From Sphingobacterium sp. (GTDB lineage: Bacteria > Bacteroidota > Bacteroidia > Sphingobacteriales > Sphingobacteriaceae): a stretch of DNA of 64,000 nt. The notes below the pieces were generated by a model. The model saw nothing but the letters and a program-made list of their open reading frames with translations. It did no database searches and had not been told where the DNA came from. Location of the stretch: contig JAITLV010000121.1 of the NCBI GenBank assembly GCA_031277685.1, positions 62,001 through 126,000 on the forward strand, given 5' to 3'. Position numbers and translations under genes: made by a program. Below are positions 17,034 to 26,231 of the stretch, piece after piece (within the stretch, counting starts at the first letter, position 1; the number at the start of each line of letters is the position of its first letter).

Positions 17034-18225
17034 TCACTAAAGAAATGGCGCTATTCACCAGCACTGCAATCCCTGTTTTAAAAGCCTGCTCATCGAGATT
17101 GAACTGTGGATTATGGAGTCCATATTGTGTAGCACTATCGGTATTGCTTGTTCCCACCAGCATGAACAAAGCCGGATATTTATACCCGTAGTACGCAAAA
17201 TCCTCTGCTGCCATCCAGATATCCAAATCTTGGATAACCTCATTACCCATACTTGTTTGTAGGCAGTTTTTTACGTGTTGGGTCAATTCAGGATCATTGT
17301 TCAATGCAGGATAACCATGCCGTACTTCTAGATCAACTGTAGCCCCAAGTGCTGTCGGCAATGTCCTTGCAATTTCAGCTACTGTCTCTAAGGCTTCTTG
17401 TCGCCAGGTTTCATCCAATGTGCGAAATGTACCCGCCAACTTGACTTCCTCTGGGATGACATTTGCTGCCCCTGCACCGATAAAGCGGCCAAAAGTTAAT
17501 ACTGAAGGAATATCCGGATTTGCTTTACGACTGACGACTTGCTGTAAGCTGGTAAGCAGTTGAGCCGCGATCATAATCGGATCTATGGCACGATGAGGTT
17601 CAGCCGCATGACCACCACGTCCTTTGATCGTTATGTAGAACTCATCACTTGAAGCCATAAATCTTCCCGCACGCAAACCTATTTTTCCTAGTGGAACGCG
17701 GGGACTGACATGCATTCCCAAAATAGCTTTTATCCTTCCGCCAAAAGACTCCAATATACCAGACTCCAAAATCTGGATCGCCCCACCGGGAATTTTTTCC
17801 TCGGCAGGCTGAAACAACAGTATAATTTTCCCGGCGAAATCAGCTTTATATGACTTTAGGATAGCCGCCACCCCCAATAAATTTGCCGTATGGAAATCAT
17901 GTCCACAGGCATGCATAACACCTTCATTTATCGATTTATAATCCACTTGATTCTGCTCATAAATCGGTAACGCATCAATATCCGCCCTCAATACAACGAT
18001 ATTATCGCTTGCTGATTTTTCGCCCTGCAGAATCGCCACCACACCCGTATTCGCTACAACTTCAAACGGTATACCGAGCACAGTTAGTTGTTCTTGAATA
18101 TAGGCACTCGTTTCGTATTCCTGAAAAGATAATTCAGGATACTGATGGATATGACGACGGATTTCGACAAGCTTTGGAAAAACAGCTTCTATTTCGGACT
18201 TTAATTTAAACAACAAATGACTCAT
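17017..18225 (-). CDS. M20 family amidohydrolase (N-acyl deacylase type)
   Basis: A 402-residue M20D-type metallohydrolase of the hippurate hydrolase/N-acyl-amino-acid amidohydrolase group. It has RRHIHQYPELSFQE near the start, the metal-binding MHACGHDFHTANLLG with Cys and His ligands around residue 100, FQPAEEKIPGG, and the dimerisation-domain GRGGHAAEPHRAIDP. These enzymes cleave N-acyl groups from amino acids or related amides in the cytosol. It follows the SSS transporter by 69 bases. In this operon it could remove an N-acyl group from an amino-sugar-derived intermediate; that role is inference. Confidence 0.88.
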   Translation of the reverse strand: MSHLLFKLKSEIEAVFPKLVEIRRHIHQYPELSFQEYETSAYIQEQLTVLGIPFEVVANTGVVAILQGEKSASDNIVVLRADIDALPIYEQNQVDYKSINEGVMHACGHDFHTANLLGVAAILKSYKADFAGKIILLFQPAEEKIPGGAIQILESGILESFGGRIKAILGMHVSPRVPLGKIGLRAGRFMASSDEFYITIKGRGGHAAEPHRAIDPIMIAAQLLTSLQQVVSRKANPDIPSVLTFGRFIGAGAANVIPEEVKLAGTFRTLDETWRQEALETVAEIARTLPTALGATVDLEVRHGYPALNNDPELTQHVKNCLQTSMGNEVIQDLDIWMAAEDFAYYGYKYPALFMLVGTSNTDSATQYGLHNPQFNLDEQAFKTGIAVLVNSAISLVNESNG

Positions 18226-18294
18226 CAGCAGTATATTATTTTAGAAAAAAAATATATAAACGACGCTTTTACACAAATCGTCCAACAAGTTAAG

Positions 18295-19860
18295 CTAAAA
18301 ATAGCGCACATAAAAATACAGCACCATAACTGTAATTATTAACCACCAAAGCGTGGGATTCCGAAGGCCACGATAAGCCGCACGGTCAGCTACCGGCATC
18401 TGGAGAGATTCACGGGTTAATATCAAATTTTTCAATTGCCCATCTGGGACTGCCGGTGTCAATAAACTGACCAATACACAGGCGATCATACAGGTCCAGA
18501 ACACGATGCCTGTCCGATTGAAAAATGGCATTTCTGGAAGAACATATTCCAACAGCAGTGACAGGGGGATCGTCAACAACCCTGCTGTTAATGCTCCCTG
18601 TGCAGTTGTCCGCTTCCAAAAGACTCCCATGAGAAACATGGTCGCTATACCTGGTGTAAATAAACCATACAAGTTCATGAGGTAAAGAAATACAGGCTTA
18701 TCCGAATAACTAATCAATACCACTGCACTCATGATCCCAAGTACGATAATGACTACACCAGCGCGTTTACCAAAACGGATTGCCTGATCGTCACGCGCAT
18801 TTTTATTAATATATTGACTATAAATATCTACGGTAAGTATGGTGGTACAGGAATTTATCGCCCCCGAAATGTGCGACATAATCGCCGAGATCAGACCTGC
18901 CATAACCAGGCCAACCAAGCCCTTAGGCAATAAGGTTTCTACCAATGTCGCAAATAAAAGATCTGGCTGATCTAAGTGCGGTAAAAACTTGGGTGCTACC
19001 AAAGCTGGGATCGTGATGATGAGCGGAACCAAAAATTTGAGATAGTCACCAAAAATAACTCCCATACGACCGTGCCATTCATTTTTTGCCGCTAATACAC
19101 GTTGAACGATAAATTGATTGGTAGCACAATAGAAGACGCTGATACACAAAAGTCCACCTAAGTACATCGTCCAAGGAAAGTCAGGATCAGAGGCCGGGTA
19201 AAACATTTTCCAATCTTTGGACGATTCTACCACAGACTGAAATCCTCCTGCGGCATTGATCGTAGCAAAGGTCAGAACGATACCGCCAAGCACCAAAATA
19301 ACGAGCTGTACCATCTCCGTCCATATAACAGCTTTTAATCCCCCCAATACCGTATAGAGCCCCGTTAAAATCGCCATTCCGAAAATGCTATAGAGGATAG
19401 GTATACCGAATAAAGCATGCAAAGAGAGTCCTCCCAAATAGAGAACCGCACCGATCTCAACAAATACATAGGTAAACAAAATCAATATCGCATAGAGTAC
19501 CCGCGTTGCATTTCCGTATCTCTTTTCAAGGTATTCGGGGATCGTATAAAAGCCATTGCGTATGTAAAATGGCAGAAATATCCAGAGCAACGCATTAAAG
19601 CCAATCAATATCGCTCCCCATTCCAGGGTGATGGCCACAAAACCACGGCTATAAGCGGCCCCCATCGCACCAACAAGATGATGGCTACTGATATTTGCAG
19701 CAATAATACTCCCGCCAATCATCCACCAAGGAAGCTTATCTCCGGCCAAAAAATAGTCGCGTTTAGAAGAAGAACTCTTTTTTGAAGCGTACAGCCCTAA
19801 TACAACGATACCGATTATGTATACCGCAAAAATAATGACATCAATCCAATCTAGCTTCAT
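18295..19860 (-). CDS. sodium:solute symporter (SSS family)
   Basis: A 521-residue inner-membrane protein with about 13-14 hydrophobic segments. Typical SSS marks are WMIGGSIIAANISSHHLVGAMGAAYSRG near the start and the GLISAIMSHISGAINSCTTILTVDIY block around residue 325-350. It resembles SSS members that carry sugars or sugar acids. Its start overlaps the stop of the ceramidase-fold gene by 20 bases. It is probably the cytoplasmic-membrane importer for monomers released in the periplasm by this locus. Confidence 0.92.
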   Translation of the reverse strand: MKLDWIDVIIFAVYIIGIVVLGLYASKKSSSSKRDYFLAGDKLPWWMIGGSIIAANISSHHLVGAMGAAYSRGFVAITLEWGAILIGFNALLWIFLPFYIRNGFYTIPEYLEKRYGNATRVLYAILILFTYVFVEIGAVLYLGGLSLHALFGIPILYSIFGMAILTGLYTVLGGLKAVIWTEMVQLVILVLGGIVLTFATINAAGGFQSVVESSKDWKMFYPASDPDFPWTMYLGGLLCISVFYCATNQFIVQRVLAAKNEWHGRMGVIFGDYLKFLVPLIITIPALVAPKFLPHLDQPDLLFATLVETLLPKGLVGLVMAGLISAIMSHISGAINSCTTILTVDIYSQYINKNARDDQAIRFGKRAGVVIIVLGIMSAVVLISYSDKPVFLYLMNLYGLFTPGIATMFLMGVFWKRTTAQGALTAGLLTIPLSLLLEYVLPEMPFFNRTGIVFWTCMIACVLVSLLTPAVPDGQLKNLILTRESLQMPVADRAAYRGLRNPTLWWLIITVMVLYFYVRYF

Positions 19861-21232
19861 CGGTCAGTAATGTTTGAATTCCTAATTTCGTTTCTTCAAT
19901 AAGTATTTCGAGACTACCTCGTTCATAAGGACTCTGCCATACAGCATAGATATCTTTATCATAGCGATGTGCTGGTGCGAGATATCCTACATAACCATTG
20001 GCTATGTTGATAAAGACAATCGTATGGTTGGGAAATTCAGCTCTTATTGTTGACTGATAACAAGAGTATGCCTCATTCGCCTGAGCAACCAAAACCGCAT
20101 TGCCCATTTTCCAAAGCCATACCGGAATACTTGCCTCCCGTTGGTCAGCAATCGTTTTCCGCGTATTATATTTTCTCCAAAGACGATCTTTCATCACCCG
20201 ATCAGTGCATTTTTCGTATTCTTCTAAAATAGCTTCAGGACTTGGCAATTTTTTATAGGGTACTTTTACAATCCGTACAAGCTGTTTAAATTCAGTTGAT
20301 ACGGCCTGTTTTTGAAAGTTCCAACAGGCTAAAGGCGCCCCTGAAATTAAAGCCTTTTCAAAAACCCAGCATTGATCGACATGATTCTCCTGCGATAAGG
20401 TTGCAAGTACAGCATACCCCAGTTGGCGGCCATTGGCTTCAACCAAAGCCGGATCTTTAACATATTGACGTTTGGGCGCCAAATCACCAGATGCTCCCTG
20501 CAGGAACAAGCAGGGAATATTCAACGTAGTTTCTACCGTACGGCGCATTTCCCCAACGAAATCGGGTGAAAGTAAATCATTCTCATGTGCAAAACTCGTC
20601 GGATGACAGGCATAATTGCAGATAACAGCTTTCCGTGTTTCCATATCATCATATACCTGTCCCAGTAATAAGGTATGATCCGCTCGTTCTAAGGGATTAA
20701 ACCCGATCAGATATTGGCCATCCATCTCCAGATCGCGATTGCAGGCCAAATCACAAACACCATAGTTCCAATGGAGGCTTCCCGCAAACAGCTCGTTTTT
20801 TGCCTGCTCTATACAACATATTGCTTGCGTTTTTATGAACTCCAGGTAGGACGGAATTAACTCTCCCCCTGCCTGCTGTATATCTGTTGAACAAATACTT
20901 GGTCCCGCATGTGTATGTGAGAGGGTAAAAATTAGTTGCGATTCATCCAAATTGAAATGATCTAGCAGGGCAAATCGCAGCGTTCGCTCATCTTCAGCGT
21001 TCTTCCACCAACCTAGATCAGCAGTCAATATAACAGCTTCTCCCCCATCAATAGGCACCATATAAAGGCAATGCATCAATAAGGATTGGTGTATACCAAC
21101 AGCCTGGTCAAAAGTAGCAGCACCCCAGTTACGTGAATAAATTCCCAGCGGTGGTGTAATATCACATTGGCTCAGTCCAAATTTTGCACGCAAACTTCCT
21201 TTCGTTTCTTTTCTTACGTCCTTTTGTTCCAT
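19841..21232 (-). CDS. neutral-ceramidase-fold metallo-amidase without the catalytic serine
   Basis: A 463-residue protein matching the N-terminal domain of neutral/alkaline ceramidases. Likely zinc ligands are kept: FTLSHTHAGPS, NYACHPTSFAH, ANEAYSCYQ and GYVGYLAP. The hexapeptide GDVSPN that holds the serine nucleophile in true ceramidases reads GDLAPK here, with Ala replacing Ser. It has no clear signal peptide. The C-terminal immunoglobulin-like domain of full ceramidases (about 650-750 residues) is missing. In a sugar-acid operon it more likely acts on a glycan- or acyl-amide-related substrate, or is a different hydrolase on the same fold. Confidence 0.8.
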   Translation of the reverse strand: MEQKDVRKETKGSLRAKFGLSQCDITPPLGIYSRNWGAATFDQAVGIHQSLLMHCLYMVPIDGGEAVILTADLGWWKNAEDERTLRFALLDHFNLDESQLIFTLSHTHAGPSICSTDIQQAGGELIPSYLEFIKTQAICCIEQAKNELFAGSLHWNYGVCDLACNRDLEMDGQYLIGFNPLERADHTLLLGQVYDDMETRKAVICNYACHPTSFAHENDLLSPDFVGEMRRTVETTLNIPCLFLQGASGDLAPKRQYVKDPALVEANGRQLGYAVLATLSQENHVDQCWVFEKALISGAPLACWNFQKQAVSTEFKQLVRIVKVPYKKLPSPEAILEEYEKCTDRVMKDRLWRKYNTRKTIADQREASIPVWLWKMGNAVLVAQANEAYSCYQSTIRAEFPNHTIVFINIANGYVGYLAPAHRYDKDIYAVWQSPYERGSLEILIEETKLGIQTLLTDEARLD

Positions 21233-21235
21233 CGT

Positions 21236-22006
21236 TTATGGTCTAATTAATGAAAGGCCACCATCCAGTACAATACTGGTTCCCGTCATGTGCCTACAAT
21301 CGTATGAACATATCCAAAGTACCTGTCGTGCAATCTCTTCTGCCTCAAGGATCATCCCCAAGGGTACTACTGCCGCCGCTTTTTCTTGCAAAAGGGCATC
21401 CTTTGACCAAACCACTTTACTCAAGCCCGCATTGACATAACCGGGAGCGATTTCGTTGACACGAATTCCATCAGCAGCATATTCGAGTGCCATTGCCTGG
21501 CAGAGCATACGGAGTCCTGCTTTGGAAACACAGTAGGCAGGTAAGTTCTGATGCACCGCATGCCCGGCCCAACTACCAAGAAGAACAATATTCCCCCGAA
21601 CCCCAGTTTTGACAAAAGATTTCGCACAAGCGTTGGCCAGAAAAAAAGCACCGTCCAGATTGACAGCCATTTCATTCTTCCATTCTGCATTGCTCAGCTC
21701 CCTAAAATTTTTTATCGTCACGCAAGCGGCATTGGCAATACAAATTGATAATACCCCAAACTCCTGCTCCTTACGGGCAACCCACGATTCCACCTGATCA
21801 GCATGCGCAATATCGACCTGATCGTAATAGATCCGGGGCTGGGAGCCAGCTAGCAAGGCCCATTTTTCTTTCGCAACGACTGCTTCAAAGCGATCCCCAA
21901 TACAGACTATTGCTTCCGCATCAAGAAAAGCTTCCGCCATTGCACGACCGATATCCCCAAGTCCACCACTGATTAAAACTACTTTGTTTTTATATTCTGC
22001 TCTCAT
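21236..22006 (-). CDS. short-chain dehydrogenase/reductase
   Basis: A 256-residue classical SDR. The cofactor-binding motif is SGGLGDIG (residues 13-20), the structural motif is ANAAC (about 91-95), the catalytic Ser145 is in LLGSWAG, and Tyr158/Lys162 are in AYCVSKAG. The end GTSIVLDGGLS is typical. It lies 13 bases after the galactonate-dehydratase-like gene and 3 bases before the ceramidase-fold gene. It probably oxidises or reduces a sugar acid or keto acid intermediate using NAD(P). The exact substrate cannot be read from sequence. Confidence 0.9.
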   Translation of the reverse strand: MRAEYKNKVVLISGGLGDIGRAMAEAFLDAEAIVCIGDRFEAVVAKEKWALLAGSQPRIYYDQVDIAHADQVESWVARKEQEFGVLSICIANAACVTIKNFRELSNAEWKNEMAVNLDGAFFLANACAKSFVKTGVRGNIVLLGSWAGHAVHQNLPAYCVSKAGLRMLCQAMALEYAADGIRVNEIAPGYVNAGLSKVVWSKDALLQEKAAAVVPLGMILEAEEIARQVLWICSYDCRHMTGTSIVLDGGLSLIRP

Positions 22007-22019
22007 ATCGACTTAAAAA

Positions 22020-23198
22020 CTACCAGTCACCTACACTTCCATCTTTATAAAATGTGCGCTGTAAAATTTCCTGTTGGAATGGGTGCTTTTTCACCTCTTC
22101 TTCATTAATTTCAATCCCTAGGCCTGCACCTGTGTTTGGAAGAACAATGCGGCCTTTTTCCTGTACCGTAAACCCTTCACGTACGACATCTTGCCGCCAT
22201 TCAACATCTCTATGCACGCTTTCACAAATAATATAAGAAGGAGTTGCAAAACCCAATTCAATTGAAGCAGCTGTACTTACAGGTCCCTGAGGATTATGAG
22301 GCGCCATAGACACCCGATAGGCATCCGCCAAAGCAGCAATTTTGCGAGCCTCAGATAGTCCACCACAATGTGTAATATCTGGCTGAATAACACTTACAGC
22401 ACGTTTCTCCAGCATATCTCTAAATGCATGAACACCAATCAGACGTTCACCGGATGCAATAGGCGTTGCTACCGACCGTTGAATAAGCGCAATATCTTCC
22501 ATTGTTTCAGGCCAGCATGGTTCTTCAAAAAAATACAGACCATAAGGTTCCAAGGCTTTAGCAAACTGCATTCCCATCCGTGGACTAGGACGCGCATGAC
22601 AGTCTACCATAATATCAATATCATCCCCAACAGCTTCACGCATCGCTTTCACACAGGCTTCCGCATATTTAATCGGACGAAACCCTTCTAAGGACATTGT
22701 TTCTGGGACAGCCATCGATTTAAAGGCGGTAAATCCTTCCTCTACAGCCTTCAAGGCAAGATCACCAAAACGTTTGGCATCGTCTGGTGCGGTCTCATAA
22801 AAATCTTCCATACGACCACCGCCTAAATGACAATAAAGACGAATATAGTCCCGTACCCGGCCACCCCACAGTTCATGACAGGGAACATTGTGAATTTTAC
22901 CTAAAATATCCCACAAAGCGATATCAATCCCACTGATCGCCGTTCCACGGACAATTCCGTTCCCATGCCAAAAATGTTGACGATACATCATCTGCCATAA
23001 GTATTCTATACGCCGAGGGTCTTCACCGATCAACAGCTGAGAAATGTCTTTAATTGCCCCCACGACACTATGTGTATGCCACTCTAGGGTCGCCTCACCC
23101 CAGCCCCAAAGTCCAGGTTGATCCGTTACAACTTTAACAAAAATCCAATTACGCATGCGCGCATGGCACACAAAGGTTTCTATAGCGGTTATTTTCAT
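22020..23198 (-). CDS. enolase-superfamily sugar acid dehydratase (galactonate dehydratase-like)
   Basis: A 392-residue member of the mandelate racemase/muconate lactonizing group, close in pattern to D-galactonate dehydratase: [36 protein letters not shown] and the C-terminal GDW. The metal ligands are Asp199, Glu225 and Glu251. The general acid/base His201 (in VDCHARPS) and His301 (in APHNPQGP) match the DFHGR and APHCPLG histidines of GalD. It should dehydrate an aldonate to a 2-keto-3-deoxy acid in the cytosol. It is second in the operon. Other acid sugars of the same stereochemical group remain possible. Confidence 0.88.
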   Translation of the reverse strand: MKITAIETFVCHARMRNWIFVKVVTDQPGLWGWGEATLEWHTHSVVGAIKDISQLLIGEDPRRIEYLWQMMYRQHFWHGNGIVRGTAISGIDIALWDILGKIHNVPCHELWGGRVRDYIRLYCHLGGGRMEDFYETAPDDAKRFGDLALKAVEEGFTAFKSMAVPETMSLEGFRPIKYAEACVKAMREAVGDDIDIMVDCHARPSPRMGMQFAKALEPYGLYFFEEPCWPETMEDIALIQRSVATPIASGERLIGVHAFRDMLEKRAVSVIQPDITHCGGLSEARKIAALADAYRVSMAPHNPQGPVSTAASIELGFATPSYIICESVHRDVEWRQDVVREGFTVQEKGRIVLPNTGAGLGIEINEEEVKKHPFQQEILQRTFYKDGSVGDW

Positions 23199-23206
23199 AG
23201 TTAGGA

Positions 23207-24529
23207 TTACAAATTTTTTATTACACGTAATGTCGCTTCCAGGGTCCGGTCAATATCATCTTCCGTATGCGCAAAAGAAATACTCCCTTGTTTAATCGCA
23301 GCCGGGAAATTAAAGATGCCTTCTTTGATGAGATTCTTGCGGTATTGAATGTCCAATTCGAAATTATGATTGTCCAGAATATCATGAAAATTGAGCGGTG
23401 CATGATCCATAAAGTAAGTACAGAAGGCCGAACCTTGACGAGCCACATAAAATGGTACTCCTAATTTAGGAAATATTTCCTGATATCCCCGTTCCAAACG
23501 CGCTCCTAGATTTTCTACATGTTTATACACCTGGTGCTCAGGACTGGAAAGTTTTTTTAATGTCGCTATTGCCGCAGCTGTCGTCAGCGGAAAAGCATTG
23601 AATGTACCAGCGATCATCACCCTTTTGCTTTTATCTGGATCTACAAAATAATCCATGTACTTTTTCTTTCCGGCGATTACACCCAAAGGATAACCATTTG
23701 CCACCGCCTTTCCAAATGTAGAAAGATCCGGCTGAACACCACAGATGGATTGATACCCCCCCAGAGCATGTCTGAAACCAGTCTTAACTTCATCAAATAT
23801 CAATAGAAAACCCTGTTCATCTGCAAGCCTACGCAGCCCTTCCAGGTAGCCCGCCTGTGGTTTAACAATACCAATATTTTGCAAAATAGGTTCTAACAAA
23901 ATACAGGCGACCTGATACTTCTGTACCACATAAAGTACACTATCCAAATCATTGTAATTGATAACGTGCACTAAATCACTGTGATTTTTGGGAACTCCGG
24001 CGCTCAATGAATCAAATGGATATTCGCCGGGACGTTGATAAGATCCTACATCGGCTTTCTGACTAATTACATTGCAGGCCACATCATTATGCCAGCCGTT
24101 GTATCCGCCTTGCATGACAATAATATGATCCCGTCCGGTCACCGCACGAGCTATACGAATCGCATGATAGGTCGCTTCGGATCCGGTAGTCGTAATCTGT
24201 ACACTTTCAGCATTTGGTACCGAAGCACAGAATAATTCTGCGAACTCCCCTTCCAATAATGTAGGACCTGCTCCCATCAAAACCTGCTGTTCCTGTAGTG
24301 TTTTCAATACTGCTGCATTGACATCAGGATCATTGTGACCAAGAAAGGAAGCTGCAAACCCAGCCTGATAATCGATATAGCTATTTCCATCGATATCCTC
24401 CACATGGCTCCCCTCTCCCCTTACGAAGCAGATATTCGGATCCGACTTTCTGTTCAACGACACCACACCTCCTGGTATCCATTTTGCATTCTCGCGCAGT
24501 ATTGCGGCTGATCTTTCGTTTTCTTGCAT
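23207..24529 (-). CDS. class III PLP aminotransferase (glutamate-1-semialdehyde aminomutase-like)
   Basis: A 440-residue fold-type I PLP enzyme. The internal aldimine lysine is Lys274 in [12 protein letters not shown] and the PLP-pyridine Asp246 is in [32 protein letters not shown] and GGYNGWHND are typical of the GSA-aminomutase branch. It is the first gene of the catabolic operon, with two GTATAC operator motifs upstream. A hemL housekeeping role is unlikely in this setting; more likely it moves an amino group to or from a sugar-derived keto or aldehyde compound. Many such GSA-like transaminases have uncharacterised substrates. Confidence 0.88.
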   Translation of the reverse strand: MQENERSAAILRENAKWIPGGVVSLNRKSDPNICFVRGEGSHVEDIDGNSYIDYQAGFAASFLGHNDPDVNAAVLKTLQEQQVLMGAGPTLLEGEFAELFCASVPNAESVQITTTGSEATYHAIRIARAVTGRDHIIVMQGGYNGWHNDVACNVISQKADVGSYQRPGEYPFDSLSAGVPKNHSDLVHVINYNDLDSVLYVVQKYQVACILLEPILQNIGIVKPQAGYLEGLRRLADEQGFLLIFDEVKTGFRHALGGYQSICGVQPDLSTFGKAVANGYPLGVIAGKKKYMDYFVDPDKSKRVMIAGTFNAFPLTTAAAIATLKKLSSPEHQVYKHVENLGARLERGYQEIFPKLGVPFYVARQGSAFCTYFMDHAPLNFHDILDNHNFELDIQYRKNLIKEGIFNFPAAIKQGSISFAHTEDDIDRTLEATLRVIKNL

Positions 24530-24631
24530 GCCTATTAAAAGTTTTGCTTTTATTATTGTTATAATTGGGGTGATTACACATCATTGTAAAGAATAATTGT
24601 GCAATCTTGTATTTAATACCTCTTATTTTAT

Positions 24632-24660
24632 GTATACCAAATTACAATATTTTTGTATAC
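24632..24660. promoter_or_regulatory. paired GntR operator between catabolic operon and SMP-30 gene
   Basis: Two GTATAC cores at 24632-24637 (in TATGTATACCAA) and 24655-24660 (in TTTTGTATACAT) lie 23 bp apart in the 159-bp divergent region. The second overlaps TATTTTTG (24648-24655), a -7 element for the lactonase gene, so binding would block it. The ACCAA flank matches half of the UxuR/ExuR consensus TTGGTATACCAA. Confidence 0.72.
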
Positions 24661-24688
24661 ATTTAAAATATATTTTAAAATAATTCTA

Positions 24689-25486
24689 ATGAATATACTT
24701 ATTGACGGCCTCAACTTTCCAGAAGGCCCTGCTTTTGACCAACAAGGAAACATCTGGCTAGTCGAAAAAGAAAGTGGCAACCTCATCCACTACCGGAACG
24801 GACAGTATAAGCGCATCCCGGTGGACGGCCACCCCAACGGAATCGCAATTGCTTCGGATCAAACAATCTGGTTTTGTGATGCACAACACAACAGCATTCG
24901 CTGCTACGACCCTATAAACAACAGCTGCAAAACAATCGCGAATCAACTAAATGGCAGACCATTAAAGATGCCGAACGACCTCTGTTTCGATACTGTAGGC
25001 AACCTATTATTCACCTGCCCTGGCAGTGAATTAACAGACGGAACTGGTTATATCTGTTGTCTAAAGACAGACGGAAGCCTCCATAATATCCACCAGAACA
25101 TGTATTATCCAAATGGACTGGCTTTTGCACCGAAAAGCAGCACACTGTTTGTTGCCGAAACTGGCAGCAAATGGATCTGGAAAATGCAATGGAATAGCGC
25201 TAAATGTCAAATAGATTCAATTGAAAAATTTGTAGCAGCAGGCGGCCAGGTCGGCCCCGATGGCATTGCTTTTGATGAAGATGGCAATTTATTGATCGCA
25301 CTATATGGATCGCAGCAGGTTTTAATCCTCAGTCAAACGGGCGAAGTTCTTGAAAGAATTCAGACAGTAGGAACAAACCCTACCAACTGTGCCATAGCTC
25401 CCTCAGGAACAATGGGGTTAATAGTTACTGAAGCAGAAAAAGGGCAATTACTCCAGTTAAATTATACAAAAAAGGGGATATTATAA
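24689..25486 (+). CDS. SMP-30/gluconolactonase/LRE family lactonase
   Basis: I start at 24689 (MNILIDGLNFPEGPAFD), because the longer form from 24653 would begin inside the promoter and operator. The 265-residue protein is a six-bladed propeller metallo-lactonase: Glu12 in FPEGPAFD, the Asn in KMPNDLCFD, the repeat YYPNGLAFAP, and the Asp in VGPDGIAFDEDGNLL are the expected ligands. It would open a sugar lactone to the aldonate in the cytosol, feeding the dehydratase encoded divergently. It is a single-gene unit, convergent with gntR, and shares the paired operator with the catabolic operon. Confidence 0.9.
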   Translation: MNILIDGLNFPEGPAFDQQGNIWLVEKESGNLIHYRNGQYKRIPVDGHPNGIAIASDQTIWFCDAQHNSIRCYDPINNSCKTIANQLNGRPLKMPNDLCFDTVGNLLFTCPGSELTDGTGYICCLKTDGSLHNIHQNMYYPNGLAFAPKSSTLFVAETGSKWIWKMQWNSAKCQIDSIEKFVAAGGQVGPDGIAFDEDGNLLIALYGSQQVLILSQTGEVLERIQTVGTNPTNCAIAPSGTMGLIVTEAEKGQLLQLNYTKKGIL

Positions 25487-25493
25487 TATCCCC
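25468..25493 (-). terminator. intrinsic terminator of gntR
   Basis: A perfect 20-bp palindrome (GGGGATATTA followed by TAATATCCCC, 25474-25493) is followed on the minus strand by six T residues (25473-25468). It overlaps the last codons of the SMP-30 gene, so it ends gntR transcription and may also act weakly on the plus strand. Confidence 0.8.
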
Positions 25494-25522
25494 TACATTC
25501 GAGTATTTTCTTATCATCTCCC

Positions 25523-26161
25523 TTATACGAGCTCAAGCGCCTCCTGTTCCCCACGATCGAGATGATGAACCAGGGTCTCATAAGCTTTATTCCAGTCATT
25601 GGCTTTTAACGCATCCACAATGGCACGATGCTCCTTTTCCGTATCCAAATAATCCTCCATCTGCCCTAGAATAGCACCCAATTTCATGTGAAATAAAGGG
25701 ATATTACTATTTTTATAGATAGCAATCAACCTTGAATTGCAGGTTCCTTCAATAATCCGCTCATGAAAGCGAACATCAGCTTCACAAGCCCCACCATAAT
25801 ATCCTTTATTGACCATATCAGAAAAATCATTACAGATCAACTCCAGGTCATTAATTAATTCTGCATTCTTTTTTGAAAATAATATCTTTAGCGCGCCAAC
25901 TTCAAGCAACTCGCGGAGTTCACGAATATCCCGCACATCATCGACGGTCATTTTTTTGACAAAACACCCGCCCTTTTCACCGAATTCAACTAGACTTTCG
26001 CCCGCCAAACGCATAAACGCTTCGCGTACAGCAACCCTACTCACAGCCAACTTGTCGGCCCAAGCGCTCTCAACCAACCTCGCCCCACCAGCCAATTGGC
26101 TTGATAAAATTTTCTTACGGACTTCTGAATAAACCTTATTGGCAAGCGAATCCTCTTTCAT
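25523..26161 (-). CDS. GntR-family regulator, FCD (FadR/UxuR) subfamily
   Basis: A 212-residue regulator. The N-terminal winged helix (about 1-72) contains LADKLAVSRVAVREAFMRL-type residues and the wing GGCFVKKM. The FCD effector domain (about 75-205) has the metal/ligand set D-x3-H in ADVRFHERI plus His in EKEHRAIVDAL and HHLDRG. FCD regulators usually sense sugar acids or organic acids; UxuR and ExuR sense hexuronates. It lies behind the heparinase gene on the same strand but has its own promoter and an operator that touches its start codon, implying autorepression. It is the likely controller of the 16038-43682 region. Confidence 0.92.
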   Translation of the reverse strand: MKEDSLANKVYSEVRKKILSSQLAGGARLVESAWADKLAVSRVAVREAFMRLAGESLVEFGEKGGCFVKKMTVDDVRDIRELRELLEVGALKILFSKKNAELINDLELICNDFSDMVNKGYYGGACEADVRFHERIIEGTCNSRLIAIYKNSNIPLFHMKLGAILGQMEDYLDTEKEHRAIVDALKANDWNKAYETLVHHLDRGEQEALELV

Positions 26162-26194
26162 ATTGTATACAATTTTCTACAAAAATAAGAATAC
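26162..26194 (-). promoter_or_regulatory. gntR promoter with autoregulatory operator
   Basis: A perfect 12-bp palindrome, ATTGTATACAAT (26162-26173), sits directly before the gntR ATG. On the minus strand a -7 element TATTTTTG (26187-26180) precedes it, so transcription starts at the palindrome with almost no leader. A degenerate second core, GAATAC, is at 26189-26194, 24 bp away. Confidence 0.75.
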
Positions 26195-26231
26195 AAAATC
26201 ATTTAAAAAACTTAAACAATATATTCCTTTA

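Noticed and set aside
19400..19407. GTATAC inside the SSS transporter gene
   Set aside because: A 6-bp palindrome is expected about every 4 kb by chance; it has no partner 23 bp away and lies within coding sequence.
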